Shown: positions 1 through 6,570, numbered from the stretch's first letter. The stretch is DNA of 6,570 nucleotides from Spirochaetales bacterium (GCA_017475725.1 JAFVFA010000200.1:1-6570), one strand, 5' to 3'. Notes: generated by a model from the sequence alone, not told the origin. Numbers and translations: made by a program.

Positions 1-48
1 GACTCTTGAGAGCAGGACGCTCTCTGGAACTTCATTTTTGAACATCAT
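1..48 (-). CDS. 5' end of a divergent gene, cut by the left edge
   Basis: On the minus strand an ATG at 48-46, followed by a second ATG, opens a frame with no stop to the window edge, giving MMFKNEVPESVLLSRV. A good ribosome binding site precedes it: GAGG at 59-56, seven bases before the start, in the context TGAGGAAATAAG. The RBS, double ATG and open frame support a real N-terminus, but 16 residues are too few to assign a family and I recognise no product. It is head-to-head with the membrane-protein gene at 116, so the 67-bp gap probably holds promoters for both. Confidence 0.55.
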   Translation of the reverse strand, partial: MMFKNEVPESVLLSRV

Positions 49-103
49 CTTATTTCCTCAAATCCACGTATATGTTATCATTGATGAGTCGAATCTTCTA
101 GAC

Positions 104-112
104 GGGAGGTGA
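104..112 (+). promoter_or_regulatory. Ribosome binding site for the GTG start at 116
   Basis: GGGAGGTGA is a near-perfect complement to the 16S rRNA 3' end and lies six bases before GTG at 116. It decides the start: this is the only initiation codon in frame at proper distance. I see no convincing -35/-10 pair in the 49-115 gap; the AT-rich stretch around 69-80 is the only place a -10 could sit. Confidence 0.7.
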
Positions 113-115
113 AGT

Positions 116-643
116 GTGTCAGAGTTTGTATATCCGCTAGCCACAGTGGTTCTGGACTTCATCTGCATTCTCCTGTGCATACGCCTCTCGGTCTCCAGAC
201 GCGGACCCGTCTGGCTTCTGGCCATGATGCTCAGCATAGCCATGCTGTTCGGAGGTGTCGTGACGCTGATCGCCGCAGCCTCCAACATAGCGGGAGAGAC
301 GCTCTCAGCCGTTGCATCATACATGGCAGTCTACCTGTTCGCCATCGCCGTCCTGTGGCTGATCACAATAATCGGGTTCGCCTTCAAGACCAAGCCGGAA
401 AAGTTCCTCTCGGACTCCAGAAGGGCCCAGAACGAGGACATCTACATGCGGAAGAGGCAGAAGACCACATACAGAAGGACGATAGACAAGAGGGCCACAG
501 CAGACCGGAACGTCAGGAAGGTCAAGACAGCAGAGCTGGCCAGAAAATCCATTGATACAGTCCAGAGAAAGCCCTCCCCTCAGTACGACCCCTACACAGG
601 AGGTCCGGTGGCCACCGTCAGGCCGAATCGCACCGGTTTCTGA
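116..643 (+). CDS. Small three-helix membrane protein with basic cytoplasmic tail, function unknown
   Basis: This 175-residue protein starts at GTG, supported by the strong SD at 104-112. Three hydrophobic segments are visible at about residues 7-26, 32-54 and 65-90. The short loop between the first two contains RRG, and everything after residue 90 is rich in Lys and Arg, so the positive-inside rule suggests N-terminus out and tail in. The tail (91-175) is strongly hydrophilic, begins with helix-like basic sequence and ends in a Pro/Gly/Tyr-rich stretch around 153-165. No catalytic motif or family signature is recognisable, so no function is assigned. It lies 55 bp upstream of the XPB helicase gene on the same strand and may be partly co-transcribed with it, since no terminator hairpin separates them. 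Confidence 0.75.
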   Translation: MSEFVYPLATVVLDFICILLCIRLSVSRRGPVWLLAMMLSIAMLFGGVVTLIAAASNIAGETLSAVASYMAVYLFAIAVLWLITIIGFAFKTKPEKFLSDSRRAQNEDIYMRKRQKTTYRRTIDKRATADRNVRKVKTAELARKSIDTVQRKPSPQYDPYTGGPVATVRPNRTGF

Positions 644-647
644 AATG

Positions 648-676
648 TTCAACAAAAGGACATATTGTGCTATACT
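648..676 (+). promoter_or_regulatory. Candidate sigma70-type promoter for the XPB gene
   Basis: A -10 element TATACT (671-676) carries an extended -10 TGC directly before it (668-670). Seventeen bases upstream is TTCAAC (648-653), a 3-of-6 match to the -35 consensus, which is acceptable with an extended -10. Transcription would begin near 683, just before the SD GAGGT (686-690) that lies eight bases before the ATG at 699, giving a very short leader. This is inferred from sequence only; read-through from the upstream gene remains possible. Confidence 0.45.
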
Positions 677-698
677 GTCCCGACTGAGGTATCGCTGA

Positions 699-2345
699 AT
701 GGAAACCTATGACAGGCCACTGATTATACAGAGCGACAGATCGCTCATGCTCGACGTACACTCGCCTTCAGCCAACGAATGCAGAAGCCAGATCATCGCC
801 TTCAGCGAGCTTGTGAAGGCTCCGGAGCATGTGCACACCTACTGCATCAGCTCCATATCGCTCTGGAACGCTGCAAGCGCAGGCCTGGGCACAGAGGAGA
901 TACTTGCACGCCTTGAGCACTGGTCCAAGTTCCCGGTCCCAACAGGCGTCCTGGACTTCATCAGCGACATCTCATCCAGATTCGGGAAGATCAGGCTCCT
1001 TCCAGGTACGGACCCTGAAGGCAAGACCTACTGCCTAAAGGTGGAGGACCCGTTCATCGCCAAGGCCATTGCGGCAACCCAGAGGCTTAAAGGCATCCTC
1101 AAGAGGACCGATGTTCCTGACACCTTCAGCATCATGAAGTACGACAGAGGCACCGCCAAGCTTGAGCTCATCAAGCTGGGATATCCTGTGGACGACAGGA
1201 TCCCTCTGAACAGGGGTGAGCATATCCCGATGAACCTGAAGGCCGAGCTCCGGGACTACCAGCAGCTGGCCCTGGATTCCCTCCTAGGTGACATGGGTCC
1301 CGGCACAGGCTTCGGCACCATAGTCATGCCCTGCGGAAGCGGAAAGACGCTTGTAGGCATGGGTATAATGGGGAAGCTCCAGACACGTACACTCATCCTG
1401 TGTCCGAACGTTGTGGCGGTCCATCAGTGGATAAAGGAGCTGAAAAGCAAGACGGACATCCCTTCTGAGGCCATCGGAGAGTACTCCGGAGAGAAGAAGG
1501 AGATAAAGCCCATCACCGTCTGCACCTACCAGGTCCTGACCTACAGGCAGAGCAAGGACGATGACTTCGAGCACATGAAGATCATCCAGAACGGCAACTG
1601 GGGGCTTGTCATCTACGACGAGGTCCACATGCTGCCTGCGCCGGTGTTCAAGATAACAGCGGAGCTCCAGAGCGTGTACAGAGCCGGTCTGACGGCGACG
1701 CTCATAAGGGAGGACGGTCTGGAGGAGGATGTGTTCTCTCTGGTCGGCCCGAAGAGGTTCGACATACCATGGACGGACCTCTCGCAGAAGGGCTGGATCG
1801 CAAGTGCGTACTGCGTAGAGGTCAGAGTGCCTCTGAACCAGGAGCTTGCGCTGCCCTACGCCGTGGCCTCAAAGCGCGAGAAGTACAAGCTTGCAAGCAC
1901 AAGCCCGGAGAAGGACAGGGTCATAGAGGCCCTCCTTGCAAAGCATCAGGGCGAGAGCATAATAATCATCGGCCAGTACCTCGACCAGCTCAAGAAGGTC
2001 CAGCAGAAATTCGGCTTCCCCATGATCACGGGCAGCATGGCCAACTCCAAGCGCGATGAGCTCTACGGCAAATTCAGAACCGGTGAGATCAAGATCCTGA
2101 TAGTCTCAAAGGTCGCAAACTTCGCCATAGACCTTCCAGACGCATCGGTTGCGATCCAGATCTCCGGCACCTTCGGATCAAGGCAGGAGGAGGCCCAGAG
2201 ACTGGGCAGGATCCTCAGGCCCAAGAAGAACCCCTGCTTCTTCTACACCATCATCTCGAAGTACACCGTGGAGGAGGAGTTCTCGGCAAACAGACAGAAG
2301 TTCCTTGTTGAGCAAGGCTACCGATATGAGACAATGGAGGCATGA
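699..2345 (+). CDS. XPB/ERCC3-type DNA helicase (superfamily 2)
   Basis: This 548-residue ATP-dependent 3'-5' DNA helicase/translocase has the usual length of bacterial XPB. Residues 6-100 form the XPB/Ssl2 N-terminal (helicase-associated) domain, with HTYCISSISLWNAASAGL and GKIRL as recognisable parts. The ATPase core follows: LRDYQ (184-188), Walker A GSGKT (213-217), the DEVH box (307-310) and TAT (332-334). The RED motif characteristic of XPB is at 337-339. Next comes a thumb-like segment, VGPKRFDIPWTDL, that closely resembles eukaryotic XPB. The second RecA lobe has SKVANFAIDLPDA (470-482) and the arginine-finger motif QRLGRILRP (500-508). The FLVEQGY close to the C-terminus is also shared with eukaryotic XPB. 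All key residues are intact, so it should be active. The ATG at 699 follows GAGGT at 686-690. In eukaryotes XPB opens DNA in TFIIH for repair and transcription; the bacterial role is less settled. Its stop overlaps the start of the partner gene. Confidence 0.93.
   Translation: METYDRPLIIQSDRSLMLDVHSPSANECRSQIIAFSELVKAPEHVHTYCISSISLWNAASAGLGTEEILARLEHWSKFPVPTGVLDFISDISSRFGKIRLLPGTDPEGKTYCLKVEDPFIAKAIAATQRLKGILKRTDVPDTFSIMKYDRGTAKLELIKLGYPVDDRIPLNRGEHIPMNLKAELRDYQQLALDSLLGDMGPGTGFGTIVMPCGSGKTLVGMGIMGKLQTRTLILCPNVVAVHQWIKELKSKTDIPSEAIGEYSGEKKEIKPITVCTYQVLTYRQSKDDDFEHMKIIQNGNWGLVIYDEVHMLPAPVFKITAELQSVYRAGLTATLIREDGLEEDVFSLVGPKRFDIPWTDLSQKGWIASAYCVEVRVPLNQELALPYAVASKREKYKLASTSPEKDRVIEALLAKHQGESIIIIGQYLDQLKKVQQKFGFPMITGSMANSKRDELYGKFRTGEIKILIVSKVANFAIDLPDASVAIQISGTFGSRQEEAQRLGRILRPKKNPCFFYTIISKYTVEEEFSANRQKFLVEQGYRYETMEA
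2336..2340 (+). promoter_or_regulatory. Ribosome binding site inside the XPB 3' end, for the partner gene
   Basis: GGAGG lies in the last codons of the XPB gene. Two in-frame ATGs follow, at 2342 and 2345. The spacing is one base to the first and four bases to the second, so the second is the better start. In either case the start overlaps the XPB TGA (2343-2345), which points to translational coupling. Confidence 0.6.
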
Positions 2346-4237
2346 TGGAAGCGAAGGATTCTTTCCTCTCTCATCTCAATTCACTCGATGACGACTACTA
2401 CTTCTTCATAGCCACCATGGTTCTGGGCAAGGTCCAGACGCCATACCACAAGCCGGTGCTCAGCAGCAGGATCCTCTCGTTTCTGATGAACCGGAGCAAC
2501 AGGGACAACATTCTGGCCTCCCTTGATGAGACCGACCTCAAGTACCTGTCCCTGGTCATGCTGATCGGAAGATGCACCCTGAATGACATACACACATTCT
2601 TCGACACCGACAGCTATCCCCTGGTCGTGACCAGGATGGACAGGCTATGCGACAGACTCATCCTACTCAGAGCGGACGACATCTACACCATCAACCCGGT
2701 TCTGGAGGACGACCTCAGAGGGATGTACAGGTCCGATCTTCTGTTCCAGGAGACGGAGGGGCTGCAGAGGGAGCAGCCGTTCGTGGACAGGAGCGTCCTC
2801 TTCGCCATGCTGAACATCCTCTCGAACGGCTCCGTCCCGGTCAGGGAGGCGAACGCCCACCACTTCACAAGGACCGACAAGCATGACAGGGTCTTCCCAC
2901 AGGCCTCCAAGGAGCAGATAGTCGCCGTCTACGAGAGCATCAAATCCATGGCCCTGGATTCAGGGGCCATCAGCATCTCATCCGGAAGATACATACTGAA
3001 CCCGGACAGAGCCAGAGCACTCACCTGCCTGGACAGCCTGAATCTGATGCTTGCAGCCATAGAGCACAAGGTCACCCTTCCCCCAAGGTGCAAAGGTCTT
3101 GGGATTGCAGCCTCCTGCTCAAGGCTTCTGGGAATACTCAAGGCCCACAGCACAAGCCTCAGACAGGCACGCGTTCTGCTTGGGATCTTCATCGGGATGG
3201 ATGGCAACAATGTCATAGACGATGTCATGAATCTGATGGAAAGCTTCGGATTCATCGCAATCACAAAGGATATAGTCCATCTCAATCCTGCAGTTCTGGT
3301 CCCGGAGATCCCAATGGCAAGGACAGGTCTGGACACGAATCTCGTGGTCTCCTACTACGGCATGCCGGACTGTGACGACATCCTGTACATGTTCTCCGAC
3401 GTTGTGGTCTGCGACAAGATGGTAAGCTACGTCATCAGCAAGGACAGCTACAGCAGAGCCAGCAGCCTTGGGATCTCAGAGCAGCAGATAATTGACTACC
3501 TTGGGACGGAGAGCATCAGAGGCCAGCTTGACCAGTGGAGGGGCTCCTTCTCAAGGATCTCACTCTACGACGGCATACTGGTCAAGTGCGACAGCTCCGT
3601 CACGCCGGTTGTACTGCAGCACCCTGACCTGCAGAGGCACATGGTCCGAAGGATAGACGAGAACCTCTTTCTCATGAGGCGCTCGACCTTCCACGAGTGG
3701 CAGGGCATTCTGGCCTATGCACTTGACATGGGCAGTCTCCCCATACCCGTCTCAGAGGTTGAGGATACAGCAAACAAGTCCACCATAAGCACCCAGAAGC
3801 ATAGGATAGACGACATAATTCCGTGTACATCTACAAACCAGGACATCAGACCATGGGAGGAGATAGAGGCTGAACTCATTGAGCATGCAAGCAGAACAGG
3901 TTGTCTGACGGAGGATGTCAAGGACCTGATCAGAGCCAGACTGATAGTCTCCAGAGACCAGATAGGAAAGGGTTTCAGGTATGCGAGCATGCCTACCATC
4001 AGCGGCTTCGACTTCAATGCAAAGCTCTCCGCCATCAAGGGTGCGCTCAAGGGCAAGAGATCCCTCATGAGGATCGAGCTCCCCAACGAGACTGTGATCG
4101 TCAGACCTGTTGAGGTATCAAAGGGTGACGCACGCAACAGTGTGCTCAAGGTAGAGGTCCTTCCGGATGGCCTTGAGAGGAACATCCCGGTATCATCGAT
4201 CTTCAGGATCACCGTGCTGCGCTGGTCAATAAACTAA
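2345..4237 (+). CDS. XPB partner protein with divergent helicase-associated domain and WYL-like C-terminus
   Basis: This is a protein of about 630 residues with no Walker A or other ATPase motif. Residues roughly 326-420 resemble a divergent XPB/Ssl2 N-terminal domain: a strand-rich LVVSYYG part, then VSYVISKDSYSRASSLGISEQQIIDYL, then FSRISL, which parallels the FGKIRL of the neighbouring XPB. The first 300 residues look helical and may be winged-helix repeats (inference). The end, about 560-628, reads like a small beta-barrel of the WYL type: AIKGALKGKR, RIELPNETVIVRPVEV, and a terminal SSIFRITVL. Actinobacterial XPB genes are, as I recall, beside a similar large protein (Rv0862c next to Rv0861c in M. 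tuberculosis), so a conserved partner is likely. The start is taken at 2345 because of SD spacing; 2342 would add one Met. Overlap with the XPB stop implies stoichiometric expression. A scaffold or DNA-binding role for XPB is inference; it could also be regulatory. Confidence 0.8.
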   Translation: MEAKDSFLSHLNSLDDDYYFFIATMVLGKVQTPYHKPVLSSRILSFLMNRSNRDNILASLDETDLKYLSLVMLIGRCTLNDIHTFFDTDSYPLVVTRMDRLCDRLILLRADDIYTINPVLEDDLRGMYRSDLLFQETEGLQREQPFVDRSVLFAMLNILSNGSVPVREANAHHFTRTDKHDRVFPQASKEQIVAVYESIKSMALDSGAISISSGRYILNPDRARALTCLDSLNLMLAAIEHKVTLPPRCKGLGIAASCSRLLGILKAHSTSLRQARVLLGIFIGMDGNNVIDDVMNLMESFGFIAITKDIVHLNPAVLVPEIPMARTGLDTNLVVSYYGMPDCDDILYMFSDVVVCDKMVSYVISKDSYSRASSLGISEQQIIDYLGTESIRGQLDQWRGSFSRISLYDGILVKCDSSVTPVVLQHPDLQRHMVRRIDENLFLMRRSTFHEWQGILAYALDMGSLPIPVSEVEDTANKSTISTQKHRIDDIIPCTSTNQDIRPWEEIEAELIEHASRTGCLTEDVKDLIRARLIVSRDQIGKGFRYASMPTISGFDFNAKLSAIKGALKGKRSLMRIELPNETVIVRPVEVSKGDARNSVLKVEVLPDGLERNIPVSSIFRITVLRWSIN

Positions 4238-6204
4238 TCTGAGCCGAACTCACTCTCGTACTCTTCGGACTTCTCTATCCACTGAAGCTCCAGCTCGTTC
4301 TTCTGATCCTCCAGATTCTGCTTCTTGGACGCAAGCTCGCTGATCCTGTTAACATCGCTGTAGTTCTCATGCAGATTCATGAGGGCGTTGACCTCTGAGA
4401 TCTTCAGATCAAGCTCATCGACCTTCTGCATAAGTGTCTGAAGCTCGTTCTTCAGCCTGTTCCTCCTGTTCCGAAGCCTGTTGGCCTCAGCCCTGTCCAT
4501 CACCGGCGTCTTCTGCTCGAAGCCGAAGCTTGCCTTGAACTCCTCATCCCGTGATGCCTGTGCCTTTGGGGCCTTCAGTGCTGCTGGGGCAGCCTTCCCT
4601 TCAGCCTCGATTCCAAGCCTCTCGTCCAGCTTCCACTGGAAGTAGTCATAGTCACCGTTGAAGAACTCAGGCTCCGAGTCGGAGAGATACAGGATCCTGT
4701 CCGCTATGGCCCTTATGAAATATGCGTCATGGCTGACGAATATGATGGTTCCCCTGAACTCCTTCAGAGCCTTCAGGAGCATGTCCTTGCTGTTGATGTC
4801 CAGATGGTTTGTGGGCTCGTCAAGGATCAGCAGCGAAGCCGGCTGCAGCAGGATCTTCAGAAGAGCCAGACGCGACCTCTCACCACCGGAGAGGACAGAC
4901 GCCTTCTTGAAGATGTCATCACCCGAGAACAGGAAGGCACCCAGGGCGTTTCTTATGGAGGCCTCGGTCCCGTAGGCGCTTACCTGTGAGAACACGGTCC
5001 CGTCCATGTCCAGACTGTCCGCTGTGTCCTGGGCGTAGTAGCCGACCTTCACACCCACACCAAGTCTTGCCACTCCGGTGAAATCAGGGTCCTTCCCTGC
5101 TATGATCCTGAGCAGCGTGCTCTTGCCTATTCCGTTGTGTCCTGTCACTGCAAGACGCTGCCCCTTGTTGACCATCATGTCGAAGTCCTTGAAGACCACC
5201 TGGCTTCCGTACCTCTTTGTCATGTGCTCTATGATGACCATGTCATTCGGACTGTGCGGTGGCTCAGGAAATGAGAAACTGAGTGTTTTCAGATGTGATG
5301 GTACAACTACAGGCTCCAGTTTATCCAAGGCCTTTATCCTTGATTGGACTTGTTTGCTCTTGGTCGCCTTGTATCTGAAGCGCTCAATGAACTGCTCTGT
5401 CTTCTCGATCTCAGCCTGCTGCTTCCTGTATGCAGCCTCAAGCTGCTCTATCTCCAGACGTCTCTGGTTCTCGTAGAACGTGTAGTTTCCGCTGTACCTT
5501 GTGAGATGCGAATTGAATAGCTCGTAGACCTCGTTCACCGTGTCATCCAGGAAACCCTTGTCATGGCAGACAAGGAACAGAGAACCCTTGTATGTCTTCA
5601 GAAAGCTCTCGAGCCAGAGCCTTGCCTCTATGTCCAGATAGTTGGTCGGCTCGTCAAGCATCATAAGATCAGGGTTCTCGCACAGCACCTTGGCAAGGGC
5701 TATGCGCATCTGGTATCCGCCGGAGAACTCACTGCACGGACGCCCCATGTCGGCCTGGGTGAAACCGAGTCCCTTGGCTATCGAATAGATGACCTGTTCA
5801 CGGTCATAGTAGTTCGAGGACAGCAGCTGCTCCTGAAGCTCGTTCAGCTCATTCAGAAGCGCATCGGTATGGCTCGAGACCAGGAGGTCCTCTATCTCAC
5901 GCTGTCTGTTTATGTTCTCCGAGAAATGCGAGAAGCCCTTCTCAATCTCCTCGTAGACCGAGCCTTCCTTGAAGACTATGTCGCTCTGAGGCAGGTACGA
6001 GATCCTCATTCCTCGCGTCTTGGTCACCAGACCGCCGTCACAGGGCATGATGCCTGCGATTATCTTCATCAGCGTTGACTTGCCCTCTCCATTTCCTCCG
6101 GCCAAGGCTGCCCTGGCGTGCTCGCCCAGTGTCAGTGAGACGTTCGAAAACAAAGTCCTGTCACCGAACGACAGCTCTATGTTCTGTACCTGCAAAATAC
6201 CCAT
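4234..6204 (-). CDS. ABC-F family ATPase (Uup/YdiF-like translation factor)
   Basis: This 656-residue soluble protein has two ABC ATPase domains and no membrane segments, the hallmark of ABC-F proteins that bind the ribosomal E site. Domain 1: Walker A GGNGEGKST (36-44), an arm-like insertion with charged helices (about 95-135), signature FSGGYQMR (160-167), Walker B LMMLDEPTN (180-188), His switch at 214. The interdomain linker (about 240-310) is a charged helical hairpin. Domain 2: GHNGIGKST (355-363), LSGGERSR (438-445), LLILDEPTNHLD (458-469), His switch at 492. The catalytic glutamates are E185 and E463. An Ala/Lys-rich spacer (about 533-550) leads to a C-terminal coiled coil (about 570-650), as in Uup. 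The start is set at ATG 6204 with AAGG five bases upstream; a TTG extension to 6261 would add a basic, non-family N-terminus. Antibiotic resistance cannot be inferred. The stop codon overlaps that of the convergent partner gene. Confidence 0.92.
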   Translation of the reverse strand: MGILQVQNIELSFGDRTLFSNVSLTLGEHARAALAGGNGEGKSTLMKIIAGIMPCDGGLVTKTRGMRISYLPQSDIVFKEGSVYEEIEKGFSHFSENINRQREIEDLLVSSHTDALLNELNELQEQLLSSNYYDREQVIYSIAKGLGFTQADMGRPCSEFSGGYQMRIALAKVLCENPDLMMLDEPTNYLDIEARLWLESFLKTYKGSLFLVCHDKGFLDDTVNEVYELFNSHLTRYSGNYTFYENQRRLEIEQLEAAYRKQQAEIEKTEQFIERFRYKATKSKQVQSRIKALDKLEPVVVPSHLKTLSFSFPEPPHSPNDMVIIEHMTKRYGSQVVFKDFDMMVNKGQRLAVTGHNGIGKSTLLRIIAGKDPDFTGVARLGVGVKVGYYAQDTADSLDMDGTVFSQVSAYGTEASIRNALGAFLFSGDDIFKKASVLSGGERSRLALLKILLQPASLLILDEPTNHLDINSKDMLLKALKEFRGTIIFVSHDAYFIRAIADRILYLSDSEPEFFNGDYDYFQWKLDERLGIEAEGKAAPAALKAPKAQASRDEEFKASFGFEQKTPVMDRAEANRLRNRRNRLKNELQTLMQKVDELDLKISEVNALMNLHENYSDVNRISELASKKQNLEDQKNELELQWIEKSEEYESEFGSD

Positions 6205-6206
6205 GG

Positions 6207-6221
6207 CTACCTTTTTACCAT
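6207..6221 (-). other. Four-codon open frame bridging to the ABC-F start
   Basis: ATG at 6221-6219 opens a tiny frame (Met-Val-Lys-Arg, then TAG at 6209-6207). Its ATG overlaps the TAA of the 14-codon frame upstream (TAATG), and its stop is two bases before the ABC-F ATG. It may be a coincidence of an AT-rich leader. It is listed because the overlapping arrangement could affect initiation at 6204. Confidence 0.2.
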
Positions 6222-6265
6222 TATGAGCTAGAAGTGTCCACCTCCGCCTCTTTCTTATCAATCAT
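6221..6265 (-). CDS. Possible 14-residue leader peptide of the ABC-F gene
   Basis: The frame from ATG 6265-6263 to TAA 6223-6221 encodes MIDKKEAEVDTSSS. AGAGG (6278-6274) lies eight bases before the ATG, a better SD than the one before the ABC-F gene itself. The frame differs from that of the ABC-F gene and ends 16 bases before it. Some ribosome-protective ABC-F genes are known to be controlled by short upstream open frames, so a regulatory leader is conceivable. A chance frame is equally plausible, since a 14-codon frame is statistically unremarkable. Confidence 0.25.
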   Translation of the reverse strand: MIDKKEAEVDTSSS

Positions 6266-6317
6266 TCAGACAACCTCTAAATCCAACAATTACAGCACTT
6301 TTTCATACCCTTTTTAC

Positions 6318-6343
6318 TTTATAGCCATTTTTCAGCATAGCAA
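6318..6343 (-). promoter_or_regulatory. Weak promoter candidate for the ABC-F gene
   Basis: On the minus strand TATAAA (6323-6318) is a good -10 match, with TTGCTA (6343-6338) as the nearest -35-like hexamer. The spacer is only 14 bases, shorter than the usual 16-18, so the -35 is doubtful. This is the most AT-rich part of the leader and lies between the tandem repeats and the small open frames, which is where a promoter for the gene would be expected. Confidence 0.25.
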
Positions 6344-6570
6344 AGAAATAGAGTCATTTCGTTGGAGTGATTTGAGGTTTTTCGTTGGAGTGATTTGAGG
6401 TTTTTCGTTGGAGTGATTTGAGGTGATTTCGTAACACCATCGCCACGCAGAATGCAAGGTATTGAACAAACCGCATCAAATATTGCATAATCAAGGCACT
6501 GTGCGTATGCGCAGAATCTCCGCTGGTCCGGGGCCGCAAGGCAGGATGCAGTGAGAAAAAGTGCTGGAGA
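6319..6570 (-). other. Minus-strand frame open from the right edge, coding status unclear
   Basis: One minus-strand frame is open from the right edge to TAA at 6321-6319 (83 codons). A second frame is also open from the edge, to a TGA at 6356-6354. The first reads through parts such as RRFCAYAQCLDYAIFDAVC; the second has a hydrophobic run ALIMQYLMRFVQYLAF. Neither resembles a family I know. Both end in or just past the tandem repeat, whose 23-bp period changes frame at each copy. At most one can be a real C-terminus; it may equally be noncoding DNA. The part at 6424-6570 holds no other feature I can support. Confidence 0.2.
6360..6423. repeat. Three-copy 23-bp tandem repeat
   Basis: The 18-base core CGTTGGAGTGATTTGAGG occurs identically at 6360-6377, 6383-6400 and 6406-6423, with TTTTT between copies, giving an exact 23-bp period. 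ATTTCGT occurs at both ends of the array (6356-6362 and 6426-6432), which suggests a degenerate extra unit. No core copy is seen elsewhere in the window. The array lies about 155-220 bases upstream of the ABC-F start. It has no inverted symmetry, so it is not a terminator or classical dimeric operator. Slippage-derived minisatellite, protein-binding array or dispersed genomic repeat are all possible. Confidence 0.9.

Noticed and set aside
317..655. 112-residue minus-strand open frame
   Set aside because: It is antisense to the membrane-protein gene, which has the stronger SD and a coherent hydrophobic pattern.
3715..4212. 165-residue minus-strand open frame
   Set aside because: It is antisense to the XPB partner, has no recognisable domain, and the partner's reading frame is well supported.
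699..4237. Archaeal origin (AGG/ATA-rich codon use, XPB)
   Set aside because: The XPB carries the N-terminal helicase-associated domain in the bacterial arrangement, there is no Bax1 gene, and an ABC-F protein with a Uup-like tail is typical of bacteria.
5563..6078. 171-residue plus-strand open frame
   Set aside because: It lies entirely antisense to the first ATPase domain of the ABC-F gene, which has intact motifs; it is a shadow frame.
6205..6261. TTG start at 6261 for the ABC-F gene (675 residues)
   Set aside because: The extra 19 residues are basic and unlike ABC-F N-termini, which start just before the first ATPase strand; ATG 6204 fits and has AAGG upstream.
6360..6423. CRISPR array
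   Set aside because: The units are 23 bp with only a constant T5 between 18-base cores; there are no variable spacers and no cas genes.
6517..6570. Structured RNA such as RNase P or SRP RNA at the right edge
   Set aside because: GTCCGGGGCC and a GCAA-loop mini-hairpin recall such RNAs, but the stem is only three base pairs and the conserved cores of these RNAs are missing.

Overview
The window looks like bacterial chromosome of moderate GC. It uses Shine-Dalgarno (SD) led starts (GGGAGGT, GAGGT, GGAGG), prefers AGA/AGG for arginine and uses ATA for isoleucine freely. An XPB-type helicase with a bacterial-style N-terminal domain, next to an ABC-F ATPase, fits a bacterium. A spirochaete related to Treponema or Sphaerochaeta is my best guess, but this rests on recollection of where bacterial XPB occurs and is not proven here.

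Layout, left to right: (1) the first 16 codons of a gene running off the left edge on the minus strand; (2) a 67-bp divergent intergenic gap; (3) a GTG-started gene for a small three-helix membrane protein with a long basic tail (116-643); (4) a short gap with a good candidate promoter; (5) an XPB/ERCC3-type superfamily 2 DNA helicase (699-2345); (6) a stop/start-overlapping gene for a partner protein of about 630 residues, with a divergent copy of the same helicase-associated domain and a WYL-like C-terminus (2345-4237); (7) a convergent ABC-F ATPase gene on the minus strand (4234-6204), whose stop codon overlaps that of the partner gene; (8) an AT-rich upstream region with two tiny open frames, a weak promoter candidate and three copies of a 23-bp tandem repeat (6205-6423); (9) a right-edge stretch with no recognised gene, although two minus-strand frames stay open to the edge.

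XPB and its partner look like a translationally coupled two-gene unit acting on DNA, plausibly in repair or transcription-linked remodelling. The membrane protein upstream may share the transcript, but its role is unknown. The ABC-F protein is an independent, oppositely transcribed gene expected to act on the ribosome. The parts of most interest are the XPB/partner pair and the ABC-F upstream region.
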